Assembly: GCA_949299755.1 (NCBI GenBank) | Contig: CASGBA010000012.1 | Span: forward strand, 1-64,000 | DNA length: 64,000 nucleotides | From: an uncultured Treponema sp. | Lineage (GTDB): Bacteria > Spirochaetota > Spirochaetia > Treponematales > Treponemataceae | Direction: 5' to 3' | The notes under the pieces: generated by a model | What the model was told of the DNA's origin: nothing | The model's input: only the letters and a program-made list of their open reading frames with translations | Databases searched by the model: none | Shown here: piece after piece, positions 23,028 to 32,436 of the stretch | Numbering within the stretch: the first letter of the stretch is position 1 | How the letters are laid out: every line of letters starts with the position of its first letter | Translations under genes and position numbers: made by a program

Positions 23028-25886
23028 ATGGCTAATAAGAAAAGAAAGCTGGCTACGGTTCTATGCATTCTGCTAATGATTATTGCAATAATGACGGGGG
23101 CAGCCCTCGGCATATCACTGGCAATGACAGCGAACCTAAAAAATACAGAAAATTTCAGTGGATTCAACCCGGATCTTCCGACCAGAATTCTTGATGTTCA
23201 CGGTGATCTTATAACGGAATTCGCAGCGGAAGAAAAACGGGAAATGATAACGCTGGACCAATTGCCCCGTCACATGATAAACGCCCTGTTAACCCGAGAG
23301 GACCAAATCTTTTATGAACACAAGGGCTTCAGCGTAAAAGCCATTGCCCGCGCTTTTTTAGGTGTACTTACAGGCCGATCCCTTGGCGGTGGAAGCACCA
23401 TAACACAGCAATTGGCTGGAACCCTATACTTGGACAGAAGCGAAAGGTCTATCACACGTAAAATAAAAGAGCTGTGGTGGGCGCTCCAACTTGAACGCAG
23501 GTATTCAAAAGATGAAATTCTTGAGCTTTATCTCAATAAAATGTATTTCGGGGGAGGAACTTACGGGGTCAACGCAGCCTCCAGATTTTATTTCGGCCAC
23601 CCCGCCACGGAAATAACCCCGGCCGAAGCGGCTATTCTGGTGGTGCAGCTTTCCAATCCGGCCTTTTACAACCCATTCAACCATCCCAACAGGGCTATGG
23701 ACAGGCAAAAAGAAGTATTGCGTCAAATGGTGTCTTTGGGTTATCTGGACCAGGAGACGGCGGATAAATCCTTTGAGGATTATTGGGCAACCTTTGACTA
23801 CACAAGAACCGATTCATCTGTGTGGTTGAATAGGGATGACAAAGCCCGGTGGTTCTCGGAATATGTCCGCAGGGAACTGGAACAAATGATGTACGGTACC
23901 ATGGACTTATATTCCGGTGGTTATACCGTCCACACAACCCTGGATTTAGCCCACCAGCAGGCTGCCGATGAGGTAATGACGGAATATATAAAAGAAGCGA
24001 ATAAACGTTTTCAGGAAACAAGCTCCTCCCGCTTTGCCAGAGGAGACCAATATGCGGAAATAACGGAACTGATTGCCCTGGTATTTGACTTTCCACAACT
24101 GGCAGTTTCCGCTGAACGAACACACGTAAAAACTTTGGCCCGTTACAGGAATGAAATAAACCCTATAACGGACATTATGAGCCTTTTGTGCGGGTTTGAT
24201 ACATTGAAAATGACGGCGAATATTTCCAACGCGGAATACCAGAAAGCCCAGGCAAAAAGTACCGTTGAGGGAGCCCTGATTACTTTGGAAAATGATTCCG
24301 GTTATATAACGGCTCTTGTGGGAGGAAGCCAATTCAACCAGTCAAACCAAATCATCAGGGCTACACAGGCCAAGGTTCAACCGGGAAGTTCCTTTAAACC
24401 CCTTATTTATTCCGCGGCAATAGATACGCGGAAATATACAGCGGGAACCATGATGAATGATACGCCTGTGGTCTTTTATAACGAGGACGGAGTTCCCTAC
24501 ACTCCCCTGAATTTCCGGGGCGAATGGAAAGGAACGGTTCTGTTATGGGAAGCTTTGGCAACCTCCATGAATGTCCCCACAGTCAGACTATTGGACGGGA
24601 TAGGATTTGACGCGGCCATAAACAGGGCGGCTGCTCTTTTGGGTTATAAAGACAAGGAAGAAATAGAAAGGGTTTTCCCCCGGGTTTATTCCTTGGGATT
24701 GGGAGTTATAAGCGTTTCTCCCCTTCAAATGGCAAAAGCGTTCGCAACCTTTGCAAATCAAGGAAAAGAAGTGACTCCCATTGCCATCCGCTCAGTGGAA
24801 GACAGGCACGGACGGTTGATAATAGACACTGAAAAGGAACTCAGGCTGGAACAAAAGCGTAAAGGTGCCGCCATACAGATAGTAAGTCCCCAGAATGCAT
24901 TCATTATGACCCAGCTTATGAGAAACACTTTCTCGGAAGGAACCCTTGGAAGTATATATTGGAGCGGGCTTCTTTCTTACAAGGATGCCAACGGAAAGAG
25001 ATATACAATACCGGCCGCAGGTAAAACCGGCACGACACAAAACTGGCGGGATGCATGGACTGTAGGATTTACCCCTTATTACACAACCGCTATCTGGTTT
25101 GGCTTTGATAAGCCTGGATACTCTCTGGGACTCAGATCAACAGGAGCAACTCTGGCCGGCCCTGCCTGGGGAAAATACATGGACCGGATCCACGAGGGGC
25201 TTCCTTACAGGGATTTTGTAAAACCGCAAACAGGTTTAATTGAGGCCACAGTCTGCCGTAAATCCGGTCTTTTAAGGACAGAAGAATGCAATGAAGGTTC
25301 CATAAAACTCTATTTCCTTGAAGGTACCCAACCAACCCAATATTGCGAGTACCACGCAAACAATGCGGTTCTAAAACGTACCGCCATTGACAGGCTTCAA
25401 AATGAATCTTATCTAACGGGAAGGAAACCTTTAACAATCAAGGAAGGTGAGCTTATCCTGGATCCCGGGATTTTCGATGATCCGGAACCCAGTAAACAGG
25501 CGCAGGCACGCTTGCGGAGGGCGGGAAGAACAAACCGTACTACAACCAGAACAACGGGAGGATTTGTGATACCCAGCCGGAACCAAACTTCCGTCAAGGA
25601 TAATACCAAAGACACGGATACGGATGCGGAAAACCAACAGGAAATCACCACGGAAGATTTACTCCATGACGAAAACCCGATCCCGGAGACAGAAAATATA
25701 AATGAAACCGAAGGCCAGGAACTCCAATCCCAGGTTGAAGGGGATGAAAACGAAAGGATTGACTTCGAGGAAGACTGGTTGGAAACAGATTTACAGGAAG
25801 AAAACGAAAATAGCATCACGGAGGAAGACAATCCGGAAGAAAATGAAGAACCGGAGAGTCTGCCCTTTAACCCCATGTTGGAATAA
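23028..25886 (+). CDS. Penicillin-binding protein 1A (bifunctional transglycosylase/transpeptidase)
   Basis: The 952-residue protein has a cytoplasmic start, one membrane anchor (about 8-34), a GT51 transglycosylase domain with catalytic Glu91 in TREDQIFYEHKG and GGGSTITQQLA, and a transpeptidase domain with SSFK (about 455), SMN and AGKTGTT (about 665). It polymerises and cross-links peptidoglycan in the periplasm. The last 150 residues are unusual: after about 800 they turn into a disordered tail very rich in Glu, Asp, Thr and Asn. Transcription is separate from the M23 operon. A small ParB-like gene follows after 32 bases. Confidence 0.96.
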   Translation: MANKKRKLATVLCILLMIIAIMTGAALGISLAMTANLKNTENFSGFNPDLPTRILDVHGDLITEFAAEEKREMITLDQLPRHMINALLTREDQIFYEHKGFSVKAIARAFLGVLTGRSLGGGSTITQQLAGTLYLDRSERSITRKIKELWWALQLERRYSKDEILELYLNKMYFGGGTYGVNAASRFYFGHPATEITPAEAAILVVQLSNPAFYNPFNHPNRAMDRQKEVLRQMVSLGYLDQETADKSFEDYWATFDYTRTDSSVWLNRDDKARWFSEYVRRELEQMMYGTMDLYSGGYTVHTTLDLAHQQAADEVMTEYIKEANKRFQETSSSRFARGDQYAEITELIALVFDFPQLAVSAERTHVKTLARYRNEINPITDIMSLLCGFDTLKMTANISNAEYQKAQAKSTVEGALITLENDSGYITALVGGSQFNQSNQIIRATQAKVQPGSSFKPLIYSAAIDTRKYTAGTMMNDTPVVFYNEDGVPYTPLNFRGEWKGTVLLWEALATSMNVPTVRLLDGIGFDAAINRAAALLGYKDKEEIERVFPRVYSLGLGVISVSPLQMAKAFATFANQGKEVTPIAIRSVEDRHGRLIIDTEKELRLEQKRKGAAIQIVSPQNAFIMTQLMRNTFSEGTLGSIYWSGLLSYKDANGKRYTIPAAGKTGTTQNWRDAWTVGFTPYYTTAIWFGFDKPGYSLGLRSTGATLAGPAWGKYMDRIHEGLPYRDFVKPQTGLIEATVCRKSGLLRTEECNEGSIKLYFLEGTQPTQYCEYHANNAVLKRTAIDRLQNESYLTGRKPLTIKEGELILDPGIFDDPEPSKQAQARLRRAGRTNRTTTRTTGGFVIPSRNQTSVKDNTKDTDTDAENQQEITTEDLLHDENPIPETENINETEGQELQSQVEGDENERIDFEEDWLETDLQEENENSITEEDNPEENEEPESLPFNPMLE

Positions 25887-25918
25887 AACGGACAGAGTCT
25901 GGTGAAACGGAGGCAAAA

Positions 25919-26344
25919 ATGAATATTCCCGTGGACGCTGTAAAGATAAAAAAAAGAGTCAGAAAAGATCCAGGGGATATAAATTCCTTAGTTGAAAGTA
26001 TTAAACATTACGGACTTTTGAATCCGATAACAGTGAATGAAAAAAATGAACTCATTGCAGGGGAAAGACGTCTTCAGGCTGTAAAACAATTGGGATGGCA
26101 TACTATCCCCGTTATTGTGATACACAATGCGGATTCGATATCCGCCCTTGAAATTGAAATAGAAGAAAATGTCCAGCGTTCGGATTTTACAGAAGAAGAG
26201 TTAATGAAAGCTTATATAAAATTGAACAAAATGAAAAATCCGAATATTTTCATCAGATTCATGACTTTTATTTTGGAACTTCTCCGAAAAATATTTAAAG
26301 CTGTTTCAGGTTTATTCCCAGGCAAAAAAAATGAAAATAAGTGA
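25919..26344 (+). CDS. Small ParB-type nuclease-domain protein with hydrophobic tail
   Basis: The 141-residue protein has only the ParB N-terminal domain: VRKDPGDINSLVESIKHYGLLNPITVNEKNELIAGERRLQAVKQLGWHTIPVIVI, with the GERR motif at about 49-52, and then ENVQRSDFTEEE. The parS-binding helix-turn-helix and dimer domain are missing. Instead, residues 110-132 (IFIRFMTFILELLRKIFKAVSGLF) form a hydrophobic/amphipathic helix that may contact the membrane. CGGAGG precedes the ATG. It lies between PBP1A and metF, overlapping metF by 14 bases, so it is not part of a parAB locus. Confidence 0.82.
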   Translation: MNIPVDAVKIKKRVRKDPGDINSLVESIKHYGLLNPITVNEKNELIAGERRLQAVKQLGWHTIPVIVIHNADSISALEIEIEENVQRSDFTEEELMKAYIKLNKMKNPNIFIRFMTFILELLRKIFKAVSGLFPGKKNENK

Positions 26345-27203
26345 AATTATAGCCCGAAAAAAACTTATATTGTCTTTTGAAATTTTCCCCCCTAAAAAAG
26401 ATACCGGGCTTGAATCCGTTTTTGCCTGTGCCGATGAATTGTGCCGGTGTAATCCTGATTTTATCAGCGTAACCTACGGTGCCGGGGGAGGAACCTCAGA
26501 TTATACGGTTGAAATAGCGTCCCGAATTAAAGAAAACGGAACAGCCCCCCTGGCCCACCTCACCTGCCTTTCGTCTACAAAGGAAAAAGTACGCAGTGTA
26601 ATAAAAGCCTTTAAAGAAAAGAACATAGAAAACATCCTGGCGCTCCGGGGGGACAAACCCCAGAACCAGGATTTCACCCCGCCGGAGGATTTTCACTATG
26701 CAAGTGAATTGATAAAAGAAATCCTTGCGGAAGGTGATTTTTGTATAGGGGGAGCTTGTTATCCAGAGGGACATCCTGAAAGCGGAAACAGGGAAAAAGA
26801 CTTGGAAAACCTGAAAAAGAAGGTGGACGCAGGTTGTTCCTTTTTAACCACTCAGATGATTTTCGACAACACAATGCTTTACAGTTTTATAAGCAGGGCG
26901 AGACGTATCGGTATAGACATTCCTATTTTTGCCGGTATTATGCCAATTACCAATGCATCTCAATTACGGAGAATGCTGGATTTATCGAATGCCTATCTTC
27001 CTCCCAAATTCCTTGCTTTGGTGGACCGTTTTGAAAAAGACCAAAAAGCCATGGAACAGGCAGGGATTGCCTATGCCACAGACCAAATCATTGATTTAAT
27101 AACCAACGGAGCGGATGGTATACATATTTATGCCATGAATAAACCAAAAATCGTTGAAAAAATTGTGGGGAATATCTCATCAATTTTGGAAGCGGTCAGA
27201 TAA
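26331..27203 (+). CDS. metF: 5,10-methylenetetrahydrofolate reductase
   Basis: The 290-residue protein is a MetF TIM-barrel flavoprotein. Signatures are LSFEIFPPK at the N-terminus, SVTYGAGG, LTCLSSTKE, NILALRGDKP and the C-terminal GIMPITN. It reduces methylene-THF to methyl-THF, supplying methionine synthesis and, in acetogens, the methyl branch of the Wood-Ljungdahl pathway. Length is normal for bacterial MetF. It starts inside the small ParB-like gene, so translation is coupled. A hairpin with a T-rich tail follows. Confidence 0.95.
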   Translation: MKISEIIARKKLILSFEIFPPKKDTGLESVFACADELCRCNPDFISVTYGAGGGTSDYTVEIASRIKENGTAPLAHLTCLSSTKEKVRSVIKAFKEKNIENILALRGDKPQNQDFTPPEDFHYASELIKEILAEGDFCIGGACYPEGHPESGNREKDLENLKKKVDAGCSFLTTQMIFDNTMLYSFISRARRIGIDIPIFAGIMPITNASQLRRMLDLSNAYLPPKFLALVDRFEKDQKAMEQAGIAYATDQIIDLITNGADGIHIYAMNKPKIVEKIVGNISSILEAVR

Positions 27204-27209
27204 TTACAA

Positions 27210-27258
27210 TCCGCAGAATCACTTATTCATTCAAAATTATCACTGCGGAACTTTTATT
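27210..27258 (+). terminator. Possible terminator of the PBP1A-metF transcript
   Basis: TCCGCAG (27210-27216) pairs with CTGCGGA (27243-27249), followed by ACTTTTATTTT. The 26-base loop makes it a weaker candidate. It slightly overlaps the end of the convergent helicase gene. Confidence 0.5.
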
Positions 27259-29101
27259 TTGACCTTCCTGGGTGTTTTCCGTCAGGTTTGGGGCCACGAC
27301 TGTAAGTACGCGTTTTCCTGTGGGACGGTTTCTCCCCTCCAGACAGTCTCCTGTCTTTTTCCGAAAAACGTTCTTTTCCGCTGAAACGCTTTTTTCCTCC
27401 GGACTGGAAATCCTGACTGTCTCCCTGGGAATCCTTCACATCAATATGCATATGAGGGACGCGCTTGTTCCGCCTGGAAATGTCCAGGGCTTCTTTGGCG
27501 GATTCGGCGGGAAGGGTCGCAAGGGAAAAACTGTCCGTAACTTCAATTGAATCAACAAGTCTTTCAGGGATTTTCAAAAGCCCCCGGAAAAACTGGGCGA
27601 TTCCCCGCTTTGTCATTCCATCCCTGCGGCCCAAACTTACATAAAGACGTATATGGGCTTTATCAGTTCCCTTGTTTGAAGAAACGGAACGGATGGTTGA
27701 ATACTGGGATGGAGAAAGACTGTCACCGAATTGAAGGGCCAAGACAGCCGACAACACATCCAGCGGATTCCGTCCATCGGTAATCCTACGGGCAAAACCG
27801 TCAAAGGGATTTTCCAGGTTTTTCTTGTCCCCGGAGACTGGATTATCAGGGGTTGCCGGTTCGGTATTCTCATCCACAATTTTTCCGGGAAGAAGTTTTT
27901 CCAGGGAAAGAATCAGGGAATCTTCAAGCCGTTTACGCTTTATCCCGAGGACTTCCTGAACTGAGGGTATTTTCATTTCTTTCAGCTCACCACGGGCTTG
28001 TTTCCTGAAATATCCCAAACGCCTTTGCTCCTGGGGTCTTACAAAAGTAACTGCGATACCCCGGGCTCCAGCGCGGCCTGTTCTTCCGATACGGTGGGTG
28101 TAAGTCGGTCCGTCAAAAGGAAGGGCATAATTTATCACATGGGATAATCCCTCTATATCTATTCCCCGGGCCGCAACATCGGTAGCGACAAGTATACGTG
28201 TCTTTTTTTTCCTGAACCGGTCTAAAATCTTTTCACGCTGTATTTGGGCTATATCGCCGTGCAAAGCGGCAGCCTGATAATGCCTTTCGTCCAGTTCCTT
28301 GGCAACAGCCTCCGCATCAGCTTTTGTCTGGCAAAAAACAAGCCCGTAAAAATCCGGGGAGGTATCTATAATGCGGACAAGAACCTCAGTTTTATCATCT
28401 TCCCGAACCACACAGAAAAACTGCTCGGTTAATACAGGTTCCTCTTCCGGCGTTTCTTCTTCCACGATTTCATATTCACCCATAAAATCAGATGCAATTG
28501 AAAGGATTTCTTTGGGCATGGTGGCCGAAAACATTAAAACCCTGGCATCTGGATTAGCTTGTCCGAAAATAGCTTCAATATCTTCGATGAAGCCCATGTT
28601 AAGCATTTCATCTGCTTCATCAAGAATAAAATATTCGATTCGGGAAATATCCAGGGATTTTCTTTCCAGATGGTCTATGACTCGTCCGGGAGTTCCCACG
28701 ACAATTTCAGTACCGGCTTTTAACGCTTTCAGCTGGCTGACAATGGATGCGCCTCCATACACAACTGTTGTACGGGGAAAATTTCCGGTACGAAAAGAAT
28801 CAATTTCCGCGGCCACTTGGATAGCCAGCTCCCTAGTGGGAACAAGAACAAGGGCCCGGGGAGAACTGCTGTCCACGCTTAATTCCTGTACAAGAGGCAA
28901 AGCAAAAGCCGCGGTTTTACCGGTACCTGTCCTGGCTTTTGCGATAACATTCGCATCACCATTTAAAAGGCGTGGTATGGCAAGAACCTGTATGGGAGTC
29001 GGAACAGCGAATCCTTTGGCTTCCACAGCTTTAAGCACTGTTTCATCAAGACCTAACTCCGCAAATAAAAAAAGACCTGTATCTTCATTTTCTGAATTCA
29101 T
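27254..29101 (-). CDS. DEAD-box RNA helicase with DbpA-type RNA-binding domain
   Basis: The 615-residue protein has all DEAD-box motifs: PTPIQ (Q motif), ARTGTGKT, PTRELA, TPGR, DEAD, SAT, and HRIGRTGRAG. After the two RecA-like domains comes an extension (about 400-560) with a DbpA-like RNA-binding fold (IRLYVSLGRRDGMTKRGIAQFFRG), then a basic arginine/serine-rich tail. This is the CsdA/DeaD layout, which unwinds structured RNA in ribosome assembly and at low temperature. A perfect-looking -10 TATACT ends 6 bases before the ATG, with no Shine-Dalgarno, so it is probably leaderless. Confidence 0.95.
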   Translation of the reverse strand: MNSENEDTGLFLFAELGLDETVLKAVEAKGFAVPTPIQVLAIPRLLNGDANVIAKARTGTGKTAAFALPLVQELSVDSSSPRALVLVPTRELAIQVAAEIDSFRTGNFPRTTVVYGGASIVSQLKALKAGTEIVVGTPGRVIDHLERKSLDISRIEYFILDEADEMLNMGFIEDIEAIFGQANPDARVLMFSATMPKEILSIASDFMGEYEIVEEETPEEEPVLTEQFFCVVREDDKTEVLVRIIDTSPDFYGLVFCQTKADAEAVAKELDERHYQAAALHGDIAQIQREKILDRFRKKKTRILVATDVAARGIDIEGLSHVINYALPFDGPTYTHRIGRTGRAGARGIAVTFVRPQEQRRLGYFRKQARGELKEMKIPSVQEVLGIKRKRLEDSLILSLEKLLPGKIVDENTEPATPDNPVSGDKKNLENPFDGFARRITDGRNPLDVLSAVLALQFGDSLSPSQYSTIRSVSSNKGTDKAHIRLYVSLGRRDGMTKRGIAQFFRGLLKIPERLVDSIEVTDSFSLATLPAESAKEALDISRRNKRVPHMHIDVKDSQGDSQDFQSGGKKRFSGKERFSEKDRRLSGGEKPSHRKTRTYSRGPKPDGKHPGRSK

Positions 29102-29107
29102 TCTGAC

Positions 29108-29113
29108 AGTATA
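29108..29113 (-). promoter_or_regulatory. -10 box of the DEAD-box helicase gene
   Basis: TATACT on the minus strand ends 6 bases before ATG 29101. The -35 region 17-18 bases further up is weak (TATGCA). The spacing implies a leaderless transcript. Confidence 0.5.
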
Positions 29114-29161
29114 CCGAAGAAGAAAACTTGTGCATAGAGAGGTTGAAACAGGAATGATGTA

Positions 29162-30634
29162 TTATTTAAAATGCCAACGGTTGTTTTCCAATACCATTCC
29201 GTAATCTTTTTCAAGGATGGAGCATAAACCTACGTGCAAATCCTTTGAAAGGGAATACAAAGGATTAACGGAAAACTCTTTTTTCTGGAAAAACATATCA
29301 GGAAGGCTTGTAAGGAAATTTTCCAGGATCATCTTTGAAGCGATGAACCTTTTCTTTTTTTCCACAGCAAAAAACATTGGCTCATTCAACAAGCCGATGA
29401 TTTCCCAGGTAAGTTGTTCAACCTGTGCATACTTTCCGGCATCTTTGTCCTGATCTGTTATCCGAAGGGGAAGCTTATAAGGAATTTCATCGAGCATGGA
29501 AATAAGTCTCTCCAAATCAAAAAGCCCGATGGCACAATTGAATAGAAGTTTGAATCCTTCTCTTTCAAAAGACTGCATTTCCTCGAAGGATACCGCAGGG
29601 CCTATGTCCGCGCAGGTAAGTTTTCCTGATTCAGTCGTGACAATAAGCCCTCCTTTCACATCCATGGGAGTACGGAATGACGTTTCAAAAGCGGCTTCCT
29701 TTCCGGAAAGGGCAAACAGGGCAAGGGAAACCGGATCCACTGTATATCCCAGGTTATCAATATTACCCAGCCATACATAACGTATTCCTGTCTCATACAG
29801 TTTCTTGTAAATAGGAGCAAGGATTGAAAAATTCTGGCCGTGCCCACCGGGGAATGCAAGACCTGTATCAGGTTTACCGTAAGCATGGTCAAAGATGCGC
29901 CGTGGGATGCCAAAACTTGAATGGGTTAAAGCCGCCATCATGGTTTGGGTTTCGGTGTACATTTCCACAGACGGACATCCCAACTCTTTAGAAACAGAAA
30001 GGAATTCCTTTGAAACCACATATTCAGAAACAGCTCTTTTAATCTCAGCATCAGTATGGATACTGGTCATTTGGAATGCGGGAAGAATCACAGACGGGAG
30101 GACTCCGAATTCCCGGTAGAAACTCCGTTTTCTTTCAAGGAGCATCCTTAATTTCAAAAACAAAAAACTATACCCGGGTACACCGTCCGGATTAAAATAA
30201 GCTGCTGTAACACCTTTAGGCTTACCCTTGTAAGAATCCACAACATCCGCGAAGCGTGTCCGGTAAAATTCAAACACTTCGGGACAAAGAGCCATGTTTT
30301 TTTTCATGTCAACATAACTGGAGGCTGAACCACCGTTAAGAATTCCAAAAGCCGTTTTAGGGTATAATGCGATACCGATTTTTCTTAATCCGTTTTTATC
30401 GAAAATGCAAAAACCTTTATCTTTGCCTGCACAAACAGAATCCAAGGAAAAAGGAAGACCCCACATTCTGAATTTTTCCAGGGCGGATTTTTCCTCTGTT
30501 TTAAATTCCGTCAAAAAAGCCCGGTTGATTATGTCCGGCCGGTTTATGGATGGCACTCCGGTTATCTTGTCAGGATTTTTATTTTTAAATTTCCCGCTAT
30601 TTAAATCCGTCAAAAAAGATGTCATCGCATCCAT
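29162..30634 (-). CDS. UDPGP-family nucleotidyltransferase
   Basis: The 490-residue protein looks like a UTP-dependent sugar-1-phosphate uridylyltransferase of the UDPGP/UAP1 type. The nucleotide loop appears as LNGGSASSYVDMKKN, and later FPGGHGQNF, YVWLGNIDNLG and a lysine-containing C-terminal sheet. The loop is altered from the standard LxGGxGTRLG, so the sugar may differ. An upstream extension to a CTG at 30691 (with TGGAG 7 bases before it) reads as plausible protein, NPELSAKLVEQLSKEG, so ATG 30634, with AAGG 7 bases upstream, is not certain to be the start. Confidence 0.78.
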   Translation of the reverse strand: MDAMTSFLTDLNSGKFKNKNPDKITGVPSINRPDIINRAFLTEFKTEEKSALEKFRMWGLPFSLDSVCAGKDKGFCIFDKNGLRKIGIALYPKTAFGILNGGSASSYVDMKKNMALCPEVFEFYRTRFADVVDSYKGKPKGVTAAYFNPDGVPGYSFLFLKLRMLLERKRSFYREFGVLPSVILPAFQMTSIHTDAEIKRAVSEYVVSKEFLSVSKELGCPSVEMYTETQTMMAALTHSSFGIPRRIFDHAYGKPDTGLAFPGGHGQNFSILAPIYKKLYETGIRYVWLGNIDNLGYTVDPVSLALFALSGKEAAFETSFRTPMDVKGGLIVTTESGKLTCADIGPAVSFEEMQSFEREGFKLLFNCAIGLFDLERLISMLDEIPYKLPLRITDQDKDAGKYAQVEQLTWEIIGLLNEPMFFAVEKKKRFIASKMILENFLTSLPDMFFQKKEFSVNPLYSLSKDLHVGLCSILEKDYGMVLENNRWHFK

Positions 30635-30819
30635 ATTGACGCCTTCTTTTGAGAGCTGTTCAACTAATTTAGCAGAAAGTTCCGGATTCAGAATAAAACT
30701 CCATTTTCAAAAACTTATCTGAACGAATTTTACCGTATTTTCAGGAATAGTCAACATAAAAGAATAAAAGCCGGCCGCCGCAGATATTTTCCGGTATAAA
30801 CAATCATGGGGTAATTGAA

Positions 30820-32436
30820 ATGGATATATTGGGATTCGCACAGTTCGGTTATGAAGGTGAAATTGTTAAGGTTGAAACAGATTTACGCCGGGGAATTCCG
30901 GCTACGGATATTGTCGGATTACCGGATGGGGCGGTGAAAGAAGCCAGGGAAAGGGTTAGAGCCGCCATACGCAACTCAAAACTGGAATTCCCGAGGGAGC
31001 GCATTTTAATAAACCTTAGTCCGGCCAACCTGAAAAAAGAGGGAAGCGCCTTTGATCTCGCAATCGCTCTTTCCCTGTTGGCATCGGCAGAGGGATTGGA
31101 CGTAAACAATAAATCAGATGCGGTAATGGTTTTGGGGGAATTGGAACTTTCAGGCACTGTCCGGAAAGTGAGGGGAATATCAGCAGCGGTGGCAAAAGCC
31201 CTTGAGGAAGGGATAAACACATTCATTTTGCCGGCCGGGAATTTACCGGAAAGTAATATTTTCCCGGAGGTAAAAGTTTATCCGGTGGACACATTGGAGG
31301 AAGCTTATAAAATCCTGAAAGGAAAAACAGGAATCATCCGGGAAAATTCTGCCGTTAAAAAAAATTTTCACACTGTAAGCAGAAAAAACGGTGAATACAA
31401 AATTTCATGGAATAAAAATCCCGGACTGGAAAAAAACTTTCACGATATATCAGGACAAGATAAGCTGATAAGGGCCCTGCAAATTGCCGCTGCGGGAGGA
31501 CATCATATAATTGTTTACGGGCCTCCGGGCTGTGGAAAAACTATGTCACTTACCCGCTTCCCTTCTCTTCTTCCGGCACTGGATAATGATACAGCCGCTA
31601 CCCTGACCCGTATTTACAGTATAGCCGGAATAACAGATAAAAACCCCGGAGAAGCGCCATTCAGAACACCGCATCAAAACTGCAGCCTTGAAGGTATGGC
31701 AGGCGGCGGGAAAAATTGCGGGCCAGGGGAAATTTCCCTGGCCCATGGAGGTGTTTTATTTTTGGATGAAACAGCTTTGTTCCGTTCCAGCGTGTTACAA
31801 GCCCTGAGGGCTCCACTTGAATCCGGAAAAATAACCTTAAGCCGGGCGGGAAGGCAAACCACTTTTCCAGCCCGATTCCAGCTTTTAGCTGCCATGAATC
31901 CCTGTCCATGTGGAAAATTCGGGGTTCCTGGAAAAATCTGTACATGCACTCCGGCAATGGTGGAAAAATATTGGCAGCAATTAACGGAACCCCTCCTTGA
32001 CAGGATGGATTTAAGGGTGGAAGCTGCCGTACCATCCGTTGTTTACGAAGGGGGACATCTTCCTGAAAATTTACGGACAGATTCCGGAAAAAACCTGAGT
32101 TTGGAAAATTTACGGCGACCGGTGGCGGAAGCCAGGCTCAGGCAATGGGAAAGGAACAGAAAAGCAAACAGAAACTATACAGGCCCGGACTGGCTCAATG
32201 CCTATTTGGAACCGGCGGAAATATCCGCTGTATGCGGTTTGGATAATCAAAGCGAAAGTTTTATACGCCACGCATCTGAAAAAAACAAGCTTTCAGGAAG
32301 AAGCGTCCACAGTCTTATAAAAACAGCCAGAACAATTGCTGACATGGAAAACTCAGGGGAAATAAAGACCTGTCATTTGGAAGAAGCCCTGTTTTTTAGA
32401 ACCTGGTCGCCTTCCGTACCTGATTTTCTGTCCTAA
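30820..32436 (+). CDS. comM: ComM/YifB-type AAA ATPase (Mg-chelatase-like)
   Basis: The 538-residue protein has the ComM layout: an N-terminal Lon-protease-like S5 fold (AQFGYEGEIVKVETDLRRGIPATDIVGLPDGAVKEARERV), then an AAA module with Walker A GPPGCGKT, Walker B GGVLFLDE, and a zinc-like CPCGKFGVPGKICTC loop. It is a ring helicase for branch migration during recombination of incoming DNA in competent bacteria. A possible -10 (TATAAA) lies about 25 bases upstream, and the RBS is weak. Its stop overlaps the convergent PHP gene by 4 bases. Confidence 0.95.
   Translation: MDILGFAQFGYEGEIVKVETDLRRGIPATDIVGLPDGAVKEARERVRAAIRNSKLEFPRERILINLSPANLKKEGSAFDLAIALSLLASAEGLDVNNKSDAVMVLGELELSGTVRKVRGISAAVAKALEEGINTFILPAGNLPESNIFPEVKVYPVDTLEEAYKILKGKTGIIRENSAVKKNFHTVSRKNGEYKISWNKNPGLEKNFHDISGQDKLIRALQIAAAGGHHIIVYGPPGCGKTMSLTRFPSLLPALDNDTAATLTRIYSIAGITDKNPGEAPFRTPHQNCSLEGMAGGGKNCGPGEISLAHGGVLFLDETALFRSSVLQALRAPLESGKITLSRAGRQTTFPARFQLLAAMNPCPCGKFGVPGKICTCTPAMVEKYWQQLTEPLLDRMDLRVEAAVPSVVYEGGHLPENLRTDSGKNLSLENLRRPVAEARLRQWERNRKANRNYTGPDWLNAYLEPAEISAVCGLDNQSESFIRHASEKNKLSGRSVHSLIKTARTIADMENSGEIKTCHLEEALFFRTWSPSVPDFLS

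Noticed and set aside
25409-25876. Serine-rich minus-strand open frame
   Set aside because: It mirrors the acidic low-complexity tail of PBP1A and has no start signal.
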